A DNA stretch of 64,000 bases. It comes from Mesostigma viride. Lineage: Eukaryota; Streptophyta; Mesostigmatophyceae; Mesostigmatales; Mesostigmataceae. Numbering within the stretch: the first letter of the stretch is position 1; every line of letters starts with the position of its first letter. The stretch lies in the NCBI GenBank assembly GCA_009746045.1, contig RPFO01000312.1:4028595-4092594 (forward strand), read 5' to 3'. The position numbers were made by a program, and so were the translations under genes. Below, piece after piece: positions 52,361 through 63,440 of this stretch. The notes under the pieces are model-generated. The model was not told the origin of the DNA. It ran no database searches and saw only the letters and a program-made list of their open reading frames with translations.

Positions 52361-53084
52361 CTTTTCACCGCCCAAGCGATGGCGATGTAGCATGCATTAT
52401 ACATTTATTCGTGCATTAAAAATCACTTTCCTTACAAGCGGCCTTAGCCGACTCCATCTGCCGTTGCCATTTCTCCGTATTGCATTGTCCGGACACGGTT
52501 TTTGTGTCGCAGGTCTTCCCCCGTAAAGGCACAAGCTGCCTGCGCGCGGAATTATGTGCAGACACCTCGGTTTCCAACACGACGGCTTCCCGCACATATC
52601 GAGCTCTGGATGTACAACATCTTCCCCCGGCGCACTTGCTCCCGGATGGAGCTTCTGTGCGGTGCCGACATCCCCGGAGCTGTCCTGCGCACCGCATGGA
52701 AACAGTATTTCAAGCCACGAAGAGAAGCCACGAATTTGATATTGACTTGATATTGTCGTCAGAAGACTTGATATGCTATTTTCTGTGAAGGCGTTGGATT
52801 TTTGTGCATGACATGTAATCCTGCATTTAATAATGAAATTTTTTATGAAATAGGAACTCGTCTTGCATGAGCCTTGCTGCAAATGCCATTCATTTTTTTC
52901 CCCCGGGTAAATGGGTGTTAGGGTTAGGTTGACCGAAATGATAAGTGAAATCAAAGTGAAATTCTGATAAGTGACATGCGTACTGCAATTCAGAACGACA
53001 TAGCGACATGATTGTAGTACCGGTAGTGTACGCGAGAAGCATACGACGTCGTAACCTACGGGACCGAGTACCGGGATCGTAAAT

Positions 53085-53344
53085 TACCAACTCGTAGATT
53101 ACTACGTCGCAAATTACTACCTCGTACCTTACTACCTCGTAAATTACTACCTCGTACATTACTACCTCGTACCTTACTACCTCGTACATTACTACCTCGT
53201 ACATTACTACCTCGTAATTACTACCTCGTAAATTACTACCTCGTAGTTTACGACGTCGGATCTTACCTCGGATCTAATTCGTAACTTACGAGAAAGATCC
53301 GACCTCGTATGTAAACCGTAAGAGTAAAAGCGGAGTAAATTACC
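53085..53344. repeat. Right subterminal repeats of the CACTA element
   Basis: About ten copies of a 15-bp unit CTCGTACATTACTAC (variants CTCGTAAATTACTAC and CTCGTACCTTACTAC) precede the right inverted repeat. The motif TACGAGGT on the other strand also occurs in the inverted repeats. Such subterminal arrays are a known trait of CACTA elements. Confidence 0.85.
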
Positions 53345-53399
53345 ACCTCGTAATTTACGCCTCGGATCATTTTACCACCCTCGGACGAAAAGTATAGTG
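53345..53399 (-). repeat. Right terminal inverted repeat of the CACTA element
   Basis: It ends CGGACGAAAAGTATAGTG and is complementary to 42756-42811 apart from one substitution and one indel. The array resumes with TTGCGT at 53400. Confidence 0.9.
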
Positions 53400-54335
53400 T
53401 TGCGTTTGGTGTATGTACGTGTGTGTGCAGCCGGCCCTTGCGTGCGCGGTGTGTGTACATGTGAGTGCAGCCGGCCCTTGCGTGCGCGGTGGATGTACAT
53501 GTGTGGGCAGTTGCCCCTTGCGTGCGCGGTGTATGTACATGTGTTTGCACTCGCCCCTTGCGTGCGCGGTGGATGTACATGTGTGTGCAGCCGAACCTTG
53601 CGTGCATGGTGTGTGTACCTGTGCGTGAAGTCGCTCCTTGCGTGCATGGTGTGTGTACGTGTGTGTGCAGCCGCCCCTTGCGTGCGCGGTGTAGGTACGT
53701 GTGTGTGCAGCCGCCCCTTGCGTGCGCGGTGTATGTACGTGTGTGTGCAGCCGGCCCTTGCGTGCATGGTGTGTGTACGTGTGTGTGCAGCCGGCCCTTG
53801 CGTGCGCGGTGGATGTACATGTGTGTGCAGTCGCCCCTTGCGTGCGCGGTGTAGGTACGTATGTGTGCAGCCGCCCCTTGCGTGCGCGGTGTATGTACGT
53901 GTGTGTGCAGCCGCCCCGTGGTTGCGCGGTGTATGTACATGTGTGTGCAGTTGCCCCTTGCGTGCGCGGTGTATGTACGTGTGTGTGCAGCCGGCCCTTG
54001 CGTGCGCGGTGGATGTACATGTGAGTGCAGCCGGCCCTTGCGTGCATGGTGTGTGTACGTGTGTGTGCAGCCGCCCCTTGCGTGCATGGTGTATGTACAT
54101 GTGAGTGCAGCCGGCCCTTGCGTGCATGGTGTGTGTACGTGTGTGTGCAGCCGCCCCTTGCGTGCGCGGTGTATGTACGTGTGTGCGCACTCGCCCCTTG
54201 CGTGCGCGGTGTATGTACGTGTGTGTGCAGTTGCTTGCCCTTGCGTGCGCGGTGGATGTACGTGTGTGTGCAGCCGCCCCTTGCGTGCGCGGTGTGTGTA
54301 CGTGTATGTGCAGCCGCCCCTTGCGTGCATGTACA
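53400..54335. repeat. 40-bp minisatellite array, right part
   Basis: About 23 copies of the same 40-bp unit continue in the same orientation after the CACTA element, with the same variants (GTGGTTGCGC, CACTCGCCCC, CCGAACCTTGCG). The array ends at CATGTACATGTGTGAAG. Confidence 0.95.
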
Positions 54336-54439
54336 TGTGTGAAGAAATAAGCAATAGTGAATGAAATAGTAAAAAGAAAATCATTCCAGCATATGTATGT
54401 ACAAGTTTTTAGTAGTACACTATGACTATCGTCAAATAT

Positions 54440-56235
54440 AACAATTTTCTATATTTTCATACACACACGAACAACACACCCAACACACACACACACTATG
54501 TTTGCACCCAAGACACACACCAACACCTAAAAACAAGACACCAACACACAAGACAGCCATGCAACACACACCCAACACACACACGCAACACACACATAAC
54601 ACACCTAAGTATAGTTGTTATAACACACAACACATAGGTACATCCCGCCCCCCCACACACAACACCAACACATGACAATTAACAGGCCACAACACACACA
54701 CTGACACACATGCCCCAACACACACACACACATGCCCCAACACACACACACATGCCCCAACACTGCACACACAACAACACCCAAACACACACCACACACA
54801 CAAAAGACACCCAACACACATACCGAAAACACGCACACACAACACCTACTAAAAACAAGACACCAACACACAAGACACCCAACACACACCCAACACACAC
54901 ACACACACACAATGTTTGCACCGGTCGGCCCACGACACCCACACCCAACACACACATAACACACCTAAGTAACACACAACACACACGTACATCCCCCCCC
55001 CCCACACACAACACCAACACATGACAATTAACATGCCACAACACACACACATGCCCCAACACACACACACACATGCCCCAACACTGCACACACAACAACA
55101 CCCAAACACATACCACACACACACAAGACACCCAACACACATACCGAAAACACGCACACACAACACCTACCAAAAACACCAAACACACAAGACACCCAAC
55201 ACACACCCAACACACACACACACACAATGTTTGCACCCACGACACACACACCAACACCTAAAAATAAGACACCAACACACAACACACGTACACGTACATC
55301 CCCCCCCCCACAACACCAACAATAACATGCAAACAACACACACACAACACACCTAAGTCACACACACAACACACACGTACTTTCCCCCCCCCCACACCCA
55401 ACACCAACACACAAGACACTTTGCACACACCCTACACACACCCACACCCTTTATGAACACATGTACACCCAACACACACACGCAACACACACCTAGGTCG
55501 ATCACACACAACACACACAAAACACACCTAAGTCACACACAACACACACGTACACCCCCCCACACAAACCCAATACCAACACACAAGACACTTGGCCCCC
55601 CCCCACCCACCCACACACCCACACCCACACCCACACCACACATCCAACACACACAACACACACACTACACACTTAAGTCACACACAACACACACATAACA
55701 CACCTAAGTCACACACAACACACACGTCCATCCCCCCCTCACACTCAACACCAATACATGACAATTAACATGCACACAACACACACACGCACACGCCCCA
55801 ACACACACACACACAACATACATACACAGAGCACACACACACGCCTCAACACACATACCGAACACACACACACAAGACACCCAACACACATACCGAACAC
55901 ACACACACACACACTATGTTTGCACCCGACATACACACACCCAACACCTACTAAAAACAAGAAACCAACACACAAGACACCCTACACACACACAACACAC
56001 ACACACACAACACATATCCAACACAAACAACACACACACCTAAGTCACACACACAACACACCTACTAAGTCACACACACAACACACATGTACCTCCCCCC
56101 CCCCACACCCAACATCAACACACAAGACACTTTGCACACACCCTACACGCCCCCGCACCTTCATGAATGCACCCAACACACACACACAACACACACGCCC
56201 CAACACACATACCCAACATTCACACAACACACCCA
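54440..56235. repeat. CA-rich tandem region
   Basis: Low-complexity CA-rich DNA is organised in longer units that share TATGTTTGCACCC, ACCAACACCTA, AACAAGACACC, CACGTACATCCCCCC and ACATGACAATTAACATGC, recurring about every 170-400 bp. The plus strand is CA-rich here but GT-rich in the 40-bp array, so strand polarity switches near 54.4 kb. Open frames are artefacts. Confidence 0.9.
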
Positions 56236-56239
56236 ACAT

Positions 56240-56285
56240 ATAAGGGTAAATATGGTTTAGGAGTGTAGGGGTTTAGGGTTTAAGG
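56240..56285. repeat. Telomere-like heptamers on the plus strand
   Basis: The segment reads GGTTTAGGAG, then TGTAGGGG, then TTTAGGGTTTAAGG. It contains one TGTAGGG and one exact TTTAGGG heptamer with flanking partial copies. The G-rich strand points right, opposite to the run at 22780-22855. Confidence 0.6.
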
Positions 56286-56432
56286 CCTACCATACACCCG
56301 TATGTAAAAATGCAACAACACGCCAAGTCATCCGCCACCATGCAAAAATATATAAACACAACTGGTCATCCTCAACAAGAATGCCCATTTTAGTACCTAA
56401 TCCGCACTTGGCACTTGTCCAGTTTCGTAAGT

Positions 56433-56446
56433 CCAACGGCCGTTGG
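56433..56446. repeat. Perfect 14-bp palindrome downstream of the transposase-like gene
   Basis: CCAACGGCCGTTGG has the same flanks (TTTCGTAAGT before, GGCTTTGAGAAAT after) as the three copies at 21.9-22.3 kb. Confidence 0.95.
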
Positions 56447-56605
56447 CTTTGAGAAATTAAGATATGCGACATGCGCCATGCAGCCAAGCTAAAGTATAGG
56501 CTGATTGCCCTGTATGTAACATTAGTAAGGTGAACGACCGTCGACAAAAAAACACATGCGACATACAAACACCAATTTTACACAGTAATGTTTGGAATGA
56601 CGTAC

Positions 56606-59600
56606 CGTAATTTCGGCGTCCACCTTCTTCGCAATTGTGAACCAGCCCTGTCGCGTGTTGTCCGGATGTCCTTCCCACTTGCCCTTCGTGACCTTTGCGA
56701 CGCTCAGGTAGCACACGATTGCAGTTAAGGGTTCTCGGTCGTCTGGGTTCCAGAAGAAGCGTCGGGCGTCCGATCCGGAGGAGGAGCACCTCTCGAAGTA
56801 TTTTACGTACATTACCCAGTTGCCTTTCTTAAAAACCTCGCCCCCCCCCCTGTATGTTTGTTTAAACACTCATCCTTGTCGAGTTGGTGGGCGACTCGAA
56901 CAACTTTCGCCAACCAGTACGGGTGGTCGGGCACATGGTCCTTGTGCCCCCTCTCAGATGCGACTGCGACGGCCTCCCCCTCCTGCAAACCACGCCCCAA
57001 CTCGTTTCTTGCCGTTTGAACGTGGTTCAGGCGGGTTCCCGGATATCGCGTGGGGTTCCGCGACTTACTCGCCTGGAGTTTTACAGTCCACGACGAGCTG
57101 CTCCAATCGTTTGGGCATGTCGTCCACTTGCCCTCTCGGCACTCCGCACAACTGAAGCATGAAAAACGCCTGAGCTTTACCACCTCGACCCGCTCGCCCT
57201 TTTTGTCCAGTCGCCACTGGTGTGCCGTGGAGATATCTCGGATCGGGCCTCGCTCCTTACCGGACGTGAGAATCTGCAATTGTAATCCATGAAACAACAT
57301 CACAGCACATTTCCCAACTCCAACGGCCGTTGGCACTCAACAATTATAAGATTTCCCAACTCCAACGGCCGTTGGCCCTTGGAAACTTTATATAAGTACA
57401 TTTCTCAACTCCAACGGCCGTTGGCACTCAACAATTATACGATTTTCCAGCTCCAACGGCCGTTGGCCTTATGAAACTTCAAACTGCATCAAGGAAGCTG
57501 TCCTCTGTAAAGTGTAACCAGAGACAAATTATAGAACTGCACTTGACCACCAGAAAGCAACTGTCTTTACTTACGTTATCGAGAAGAAATGCCCGTCGAA
57601 CCACGTCCGATTGTGCCGATGGTCGACTCGAGTCTTTGCCGGTTCTCCAATCCCGGTTCAGGTAGGCCACCAGTGCCTCCACCGTATTCAGGTTCCGATT
57701 GTCCTCCTGCATCTGCGCTCTTTTGAGGATGCTTTTGACCGTCCCCCCCTCCCCGTCCGACTCCCCCTTCCCATGTCCTGCACACGAGTAGTTCCACTCC
57801 AATGATTCCAAGTCGGGGTCGGCCTCGAGCAGGTCCGCAGCCATCGCCAACACATACCGGGATTGGAACTGCTCCTTACAGTTGTCGGACCAACTGATCC
57901 AGTTCCTCACCTCCACCCCCTCCTCCCTCAGCACGTTAAGGGTATTCTTCATCACGAACTCCAGGGTCTGGGCATTCCTCGGTACGTCCTTCCCCATGTA
58001 ATCGTGCTTCACCCTTTTGATTTCCAGCGATACGGGATCACGGTACATCACGATCACCGGCATCAGGACGTAACTACTTGGGTACCAGTACTGCGCCTGC
58101 AACTGTTTCTGCAGGTGGTCCGAATAGTTCTCCGAGTAGTCCATCAGGACCACCACCGTTCCCAGCGGCATCACGTCAATGCACTCCTTGTAAGCGTGGT
58201 GCTGCCAGGCCCATGTATGGACGTGAATGGCGAATTCCGGGAAGCGCGCCGTAATGAGTTCATGGAGCTCCGAGAGGGTTGACTTGATGAGTTTTTGCTG
58301 CAGGTTCATTTGCGGCGCCACATCCTCCTCCTGCAACACAACACACCCGCGCACCATGGATTGACCGAAGAATGGAAGTCAGCAGCTGGGAATTTCCCAA
58401 CGCCAACGGCCGTTGGAAGTATGAAAGTCTACATATATATATTCAACGATGCAAATATACATGCCCGCGCACCATGGATTGACCGAAGAATGGAAGTCAG
58501 CAGCTGGGAATTTCCCAACGCCAACGGCCGTTGGAAGTATGAAAGTCTACATATATATATTCAACGATGCAAATATACATGCTTACCGTCCCACGGGGCG
58601 CTGTGCCCTCCTTTATGAAGTCGAACCACGTGTACTTCTTTGTCCACCCCTTCATCTGGTCCGTCACGATGAACTCGGAAATCCCACACTCGTTGCACGT
58701 CCCTTCCAAGCAGTTCATTGGGACGTTAACGAACGGGCCGCCCGTCCTCCCCCCTCCTTGCCCCCCCTCCCCCCTCTCAGCCCTGTGGCAGGTGAAACGT
58801 CGAACGAAATCATGGGCATTGTCAGGCACGGAAGGGATACCCTCCCTCTCCTCGATCTCCAGCGTGCTCTTCAACTCCTTGACGCCTTTGGCGAAGGCAG
58901 AGAGCAGAGACTCGAAGACGACGTGCTTTTCGCATGCGCACAAGTCCCGGTCCTTCCACACGCCCTTTACGCACTTGGGCATGAACTCCACGAACTTCGT
59001 GTACCCCACCTTGTACCTTGTCCCGTCCGCAGTCGTCACGATACCTCCCTTGTACGGCGACGCGTCAGAACAGAACCGCTTGTAAATCGTTTCAAGCGAG
59101 TCCAAATAGTACCTTCCGCCCTGGGAGGAAATGAGGATCCTGGCGTTTCCCTTCCTTTCGAACTCATTGACCACGTCCTTATGGTTGGGAGACGCCCTCG
59201 TGTTTAGGTCTGACAACCAGTAACTCCCGACGATGTCTTTGACCTCCTCCGGAAACTTGTCCGACCGTAAAGCACGAGGGGGCGCCTTCAGGGCGGGAAG
59301 GTCGCCCCCCATCCTCATTCCCCTTGCGGTCTGGATATCCTTGGGCGTGACGTGAAGCAGCCGCGCGAGAGTGCAATGCCCTTGATTGTTCATGCCGTCC
59401 TTTCCCAAGCACATTGACAGCACAGCGCACTTCGCGTTCCTGTGCTCATCCGACTTGCCCAATTCCTGGAAACCTTGCACGATATTAGCGACAACCTCCT
59501 GAGCGAAGGACTCCGACGCCTTTCTTTTCAGCGCAGGGCGGTACTGTTTCCCCATAACCTTCACAACCGCACCTGGCAGCCGCTCAAGCGCCCTCAAGCC

Positions 59601-59753
59601 TACTGCAGTTTTCGTGTTTTCAGTCTTGTGATTGTTGTCCTTCAGCAAGTATTCCATTGCGCTGGCCATGTCGAGGGCAAGTTGGTTGCCCTTGATCTCG
59701 ACGTACTTGAGACTTAGGTCTTTGTTGTGCGCTTCACCTGCATCCGCGCGCAT
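56606..59753 (-). CDS. Putative RNase H-fold (DDE/D) transposase-like protein, multi-exon
   Basis: Exons in transcription order: 59753-58587, 58330-57575, 57273-about 56850, and on to 56606, with donors GTAAGC, GTAAGT and GTACGT and matching phases; about 860 residues. Exon 1 has a cysteine/histidine cluster (CACEKH, then C...CNEC). Exon 2 carries the likely catalytic core: VVVLMDYSENY, NWISWSDNCKEQF and SCAGHGKGESDGEGGTVKS, with candidate acidic residues D453, D538 and D581. Exon 3 has CFSCAECREGKWTTC, then HPYWLAKVVRV. The HGKG..DG.GG motif is shared, as I recall, with multicopy uncharacterised proteins of corals and other animals. No named superfamily is assigned. A run of ten G near 56841-56850 shifts the frame before NWVMYVKYFER. 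An upstream exon and the last exon are uncertain. Confidence 0.6.
57274..57574 (-). repeat. Intron 2 of the transposase-like gene with four palindromes
   Basis: The 301-bp intron holds perfect CCAACGGCCGTTGG copies at 57320, 57362, 57411 and 57453, in two alternating contexts (before GCACTCAACAATTATA and before CCCTTGGAAACTT or CCTTATGAAACTT). Its donor is GTAAGT and its acceptor AATTGCAG. Confidence 0.85.
58331..58586 (-). repeat. Intron 1 of the transposase-like gene, a 117-bp tandem duplication
   Basis: The 256-bp intron consists almost entirely of two near-identical 117-bp copies starting at GCGCACCATGGATTGACCG. Each carries one perfect palindrome (58403-58416 and 58521-58534) and an ACATATATATATTC stretch. 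Borders are GTAAGC and TTGCAG. Confidence 0.85.
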
Positions 59754-59823
59754 ACAGAATCCAGACGAAGTTTTGACTTTTTATCAAATTATTGCTTTCC
59801 AACAATTACCCAATTTGTAGGTC

Positions 59824-60334
59824 CCAACGGCCGTTGGACCCCTGAAAGTACGCCTGAAACACGCCAACACATGCATTTTCGACACCCAACGGCCGTTGGA
59901 CCCCCGAAAGTGGGCCTGAAACACGCCAACACATGCATTTTCGACACCCAACGGCCGTTGGACCCCTGAAAGCGGGCCGAAAACACGCCAACACATGCAT
60001 TTTCGACACCCAACGGCCGTTGGACCCCTGAAAGTGGGCCTGAAACACGCCAACACATGCATTTTCGACACCCAACGGCCGTTGGACCCCTGAAAGCGGG
60101 CCGAAAACACGCCAACACATGCATTTTCTACACCCAACGGCCGTTGGACCCCTGAAAGTGGGCCTGAAACACGCCCTTTACATGCATTTTCGACACCCAA
60201 CGGCCGTTGGACCCCTGAAAGCGGGCCGAAAACACGCCAACACATGCATTTTCGACGTCCAACGGCCGTTGGGCCCCTGAAAGCGGGCCGGAAACACGCT
60301 AACGCATGCATTTTAGACACCCAACGGCCGTTGG
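59824..60334. repeat. 62-bp array, nine copies of the palindrome
   Basis: Perfect palindromes lie at 59824, 59886, 59948, 60010, 60072, 60134, 60197, 60259 and 60321, spaced 62 bp (once 63). Units alternate between GAAAGTGGGCCTGAAACACG and GAAAGCGGGCCGAAAACACG and share CCAACACATGCATTTTCGAC. The array lies directly upstream of the first recognised exon of the transposase-like gene, so it is promoter or a first intron. Confidence 0.95.
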
Positions 60335-60868
60335 ACCCCTGAAAGCGGGCCGAAAACTCGCCAACACCTGCATTTTTTACACGCCAGGATGTGAATTTCC
60401 GAATCCCAACGCACTTTTTATAACCTTAACGACCGTTGGAACCCAGAAATTCGACTGAAATGTTTCCATAACACACGTAACAACAAATTTGGTGGTCAAC
60501 AACCCCGTAAATCCGTAACCCTGCACGCACCTCTTGCCGCCATAGCTCTTGTTCGCAGCAGGTGGGCCCTGAAGACGCCTTTTGGTCTTGCACCTGTTGG
60601 TTACAATTGCATGGCATACCAGCAATATATTGCACATAGCATTGTATTTCACACAATTATTATATTCATGCCACAAATAATAATAATAATTGTATTAAAC
60701 ATAGGGGGGCAGGTTGCATATTCGTTTCATTGCAGTCTAATATCAACATATTAAAAATTTCCATGCCCATAAACATTTTTGATATAGCTATTAGGTTGCT
60801 TATTATATTAAATCTTACCAGCCGTGTAGTGGTTTGCGGATTGCTTTATAGGCTTGCCACACCAACCC

Positions 60869-60960
60869 AAAAAAAAATGTTACGACGGGAGTTGAACCCG
60901 GGCCTACTAGACGTGTTCACGAGGTACTACGAGGATCAGCCAAGAATCTGTCCCGTACCG
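60869..60960 (-). ncRNA. Possible Pol III-derived (tRNA-like or SINE) element
   Basis: On the minus strand a perfect B box GGTTCAACTCC (60888-60898) follows a weak A-box-like TGGCTGATCC. A run of nine T directly after CGTAACA (plus-strand A run 60869-60877) would act as a Pol III terminator. No full cloverleaf could be drawn because the anticodon region does not pair. It is most likely a tRNA-derived relic. Confidence 0.35.
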
Positions 60961-61124
60961 GTGTGGTTCACCAGTTCCGCACACTAGCATGGTCTCCGCG
61001 TCGCGCTCGTTCATTAAATTTCGGAGAAATTTTGCCTGCTTATATACGTTTTTGAAGCCCCTCGGCGTCGCGCCGTGAAAAGCTTCCTCCGCCAGGCGTC
61101 CAATCAGGTAGCAGGAATGTGAAA

Positions 61125-61360
61125 AAATGGGCTCGAGCTGTGTGCAGCGCCGCGTCCATGTGGCGCCACACGGCGTCAGGAGTCGGCGTGGCGCCATATA
61201 TGGCGCTGCGAATTCCCTACCGTGTGGTCTGCAGCGCCACGTCACAGTTGCGACTGCAAGTATTTTTCAGCGCGGCGCCGTCCCGGCGCCGCGCCATATC
61301 GTTTGGCGCGTCAATTTTTTTCCCGCGCGCGGCGCCTTTTAGGCGCCGCGCCATTCCATT
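61125..61360. repeat. GGCGCC-rich segment
   Basis: About six GGCGCC palindromes, several inside longer dyads such as CCGGCGCCGCGCC, cluster in about 240 bp. No gene is recognised here or in the flanks to 61800. Confidence 0.6.
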
Positions 61361-61799
61361 TGCGCGTCGGCATACCAGCACCAGGGAATTTGAATTTGCT
61401 GGTGCTGCGTTGGCGCTTTCCAGCCTCCCTGGAAGACCGACACCGTGGATGCACCTTGCACCCGAGCATCAACGGCGGGTATTCGCGACATCGGCCGAAA
61501 GTGACAACGATATTAGCAACCCGACAGCCATATTCAACTGAGCAACGCCATTGTCGACACACACGGTTAAGAAAGAGGTGAGCAATGGCGGTGGATGTAC
61601 ATGGATGCTTTTGACAGATAGTGGTTTTATGATTGGCGTAATCGGCCAGATAATTTTGTCGCTTTTTTGGTGTCGTGGTGCCGGTCGCTGACGGGGAAAT
61701 GAATGGGTTTTTTTGGTGGTTCTCGTTTGGTTGCAGGGTTCTCGTTTGCTATCAGTTTTCTTTTTGCCGCCACCGCTGCCCCCGAAGGACAAGGATAAA

Positions 61800-63440
61800 A
61801 AATAAGAAACATCTATAAAAAGGTACGACGCGTGGTGTGTTGCGTGCTTTTTTTCTTGGTTTTCTCGCTCCCTTGCAGCTCAGGTTTGCTGGCACATGTA
61901 TTTATGCATGCCAGATAACACAGGCTGTGTGTCTGACTTTTTTTCTTCCCTGTCATATGCGGTCCGCCTCTCTTTTTTCGTGTTTTGTTTTTTGTTCGTA
62001 TCTTCTACGGTACAACGCGACATGTTCACGGCGTCATCTGCGCGGTGTCACTAGCTTCATTTTTGCCGCCACCGCCGCCCCCGGCCGGCCCCATTAAAAA
62101 AAAGAAACATCTATCTATAAAAGGTACGACGCGTGGTGTGTTGCGTGCTTTTTTTCTTGGTTTTCTCGCTCCCTTGCAGCTCAGGTTTGCTGGCACATGT
62201 ATTTTTGCATGCCGGCACCACACCACATGTATTTATGCATGCCAGATAACACAGGCTGTGTGTCTGACTTTTTTTCTTCCCTGTCACATGCGGTCCGCCT
62301 CTCTTTTTTCGTGTTTTGTTTTTTGTTCGTATCTTCTACGGTACAACGCGACATGTTCACGGCGTCATCTGCGCGGTGTCACTAGCTTCATTTTTGCCGC
62401 CACCGCCGCCCCCGGCCGCCCCCATTAAAAAAAAGAAACATCGATCTATAAAAGGTACGACGCGTGGTGTGTTGCGTGCTTTTTTTCTTGGTTTTCTCGC
62501 TCCCTTGCAGCTCAGGTTTGCTGGCACATGTATTTATGCATGCCGGCACCACACCACATGTATTTATGCATGCCAGATATCACAGGCTGTGTGTCTGACT
62601 TTTTTTTGTCCCTGTCATATGCGGTCCGCCTCTCTTTTTTCGTGTTTTGTTTTTTGTTCGTATCTTCTACGGTACAACGCGACATGTTCACGGCGTCATC
62701 TGCGCGGTGTCACTAGCTTCAGTTTTGCCGCCACCGCCGCCCCCGGCCGGCCCCATAAAAAAAAAAGAAACATCTATAAAAAGGTACGACGCGTGGTGTG
62801 TTGCGTGCTTTTTTTCATGGTTCACCCCACTACACCCATCCATGCATGCCAGCACCCCATGACACCCATCCACGCATGCCAGCACCCCATGACACCCATC
62901 CATGCATGCCAGCACCCCATGACATCCATCCATGCATGCCAGCACCCCATGACACCCATCCATGCATGCCAGCACCCCATGACACCCATCCATGCATGCC
63001 AGCACCCCATGACACCCATCCATGCATGCCAGCACCCCATGACACCCATCCACGCATGCCAGCACCCCACTACACCCATCCATGCATGCCAGCACCACAC
63101 CACATGTATTTATGCATGCCAGATAACACAGGCTGTGTGTCTGACTTTTTTTCGTCCCTGTCATATGCGGTCCGCCTCTCTTTTTTCGTGTTTTGTTTTT
63201 TGTTCGTATCTTCTACGGTACAACGCGACATGTTCACGGCGTCATCTGCGCGTTGTCACTAGCTTCAGTTTTGCCGCCACCGCCGCCACCGCCGCTTGCA
63301 CCCGACAATAAAAAAAAAGAAACATCTATAAAAAGGTACGACGCGTGGTGTGTTGCGTGCTTTTTTTCATGGTTCACCCCACTACACCCATCCATGCATG
63401 CCAGCACCCCATGACACCCATCCACGCATGCCAGCACCCC
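61800..63440. repeat. Nested tandem array, unit about 271 bp plus variable 30-bp repeats
   Basis: Copies start at TACGACGCGTGGTGTG near 61824, 62125, 62456, 62785 and 63337 (spacings 301, 331, 329 and 552). Each carries CTATAAAAAGG just before, then GATAACACAGGCTGTG, TTCTACGGTACAACGCG and a CCGCCACCGCCGCC stretch. Length steps of 30 bp reflect internal repeats built on TTTATGCATGCCAG. Confidence 0.92.
62826..63095. repeat. 30-bp minisatellite inside the fourth unit
   Basis: About nine copies of CACCCATCCATGCATGCCAG followed by CACCCCATGA lie in tandem. They expand the fourth large unit to 552 bp. Confidence 0.93.

Noticed and set aside
54422-56243. Cys/Val-rich and Thr/His-rich open frames in the CA-rich region.
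   Set aside because: They are low-complexity translations of CA repeats without domains.
56812-57336. Exon 3 of the transposase-like gene read as an independent gene starting at the Met near 57336.
   Set aside because: The first residues fall in the palindrome-bearing intron. The acceptor AATTGCAG at 57274 and phase agreement with exon 2 show it is an internal exon.
59824-60334. A CRISPR-like array: nine regularly spaced palindromic repeats.
   Set aside because: The 48-bp intervals between palindromes are nearly identical to each other, so there are no spacers, and the context is eukaryotic with no cas genes.
60869-60960. A complete tRNA gene on the minus strand.
   Set aside because: B box and T run are good, but the acceptor stem has a mismatch and no anticodon stem forms, so only a Pol III-like relic is claimed.
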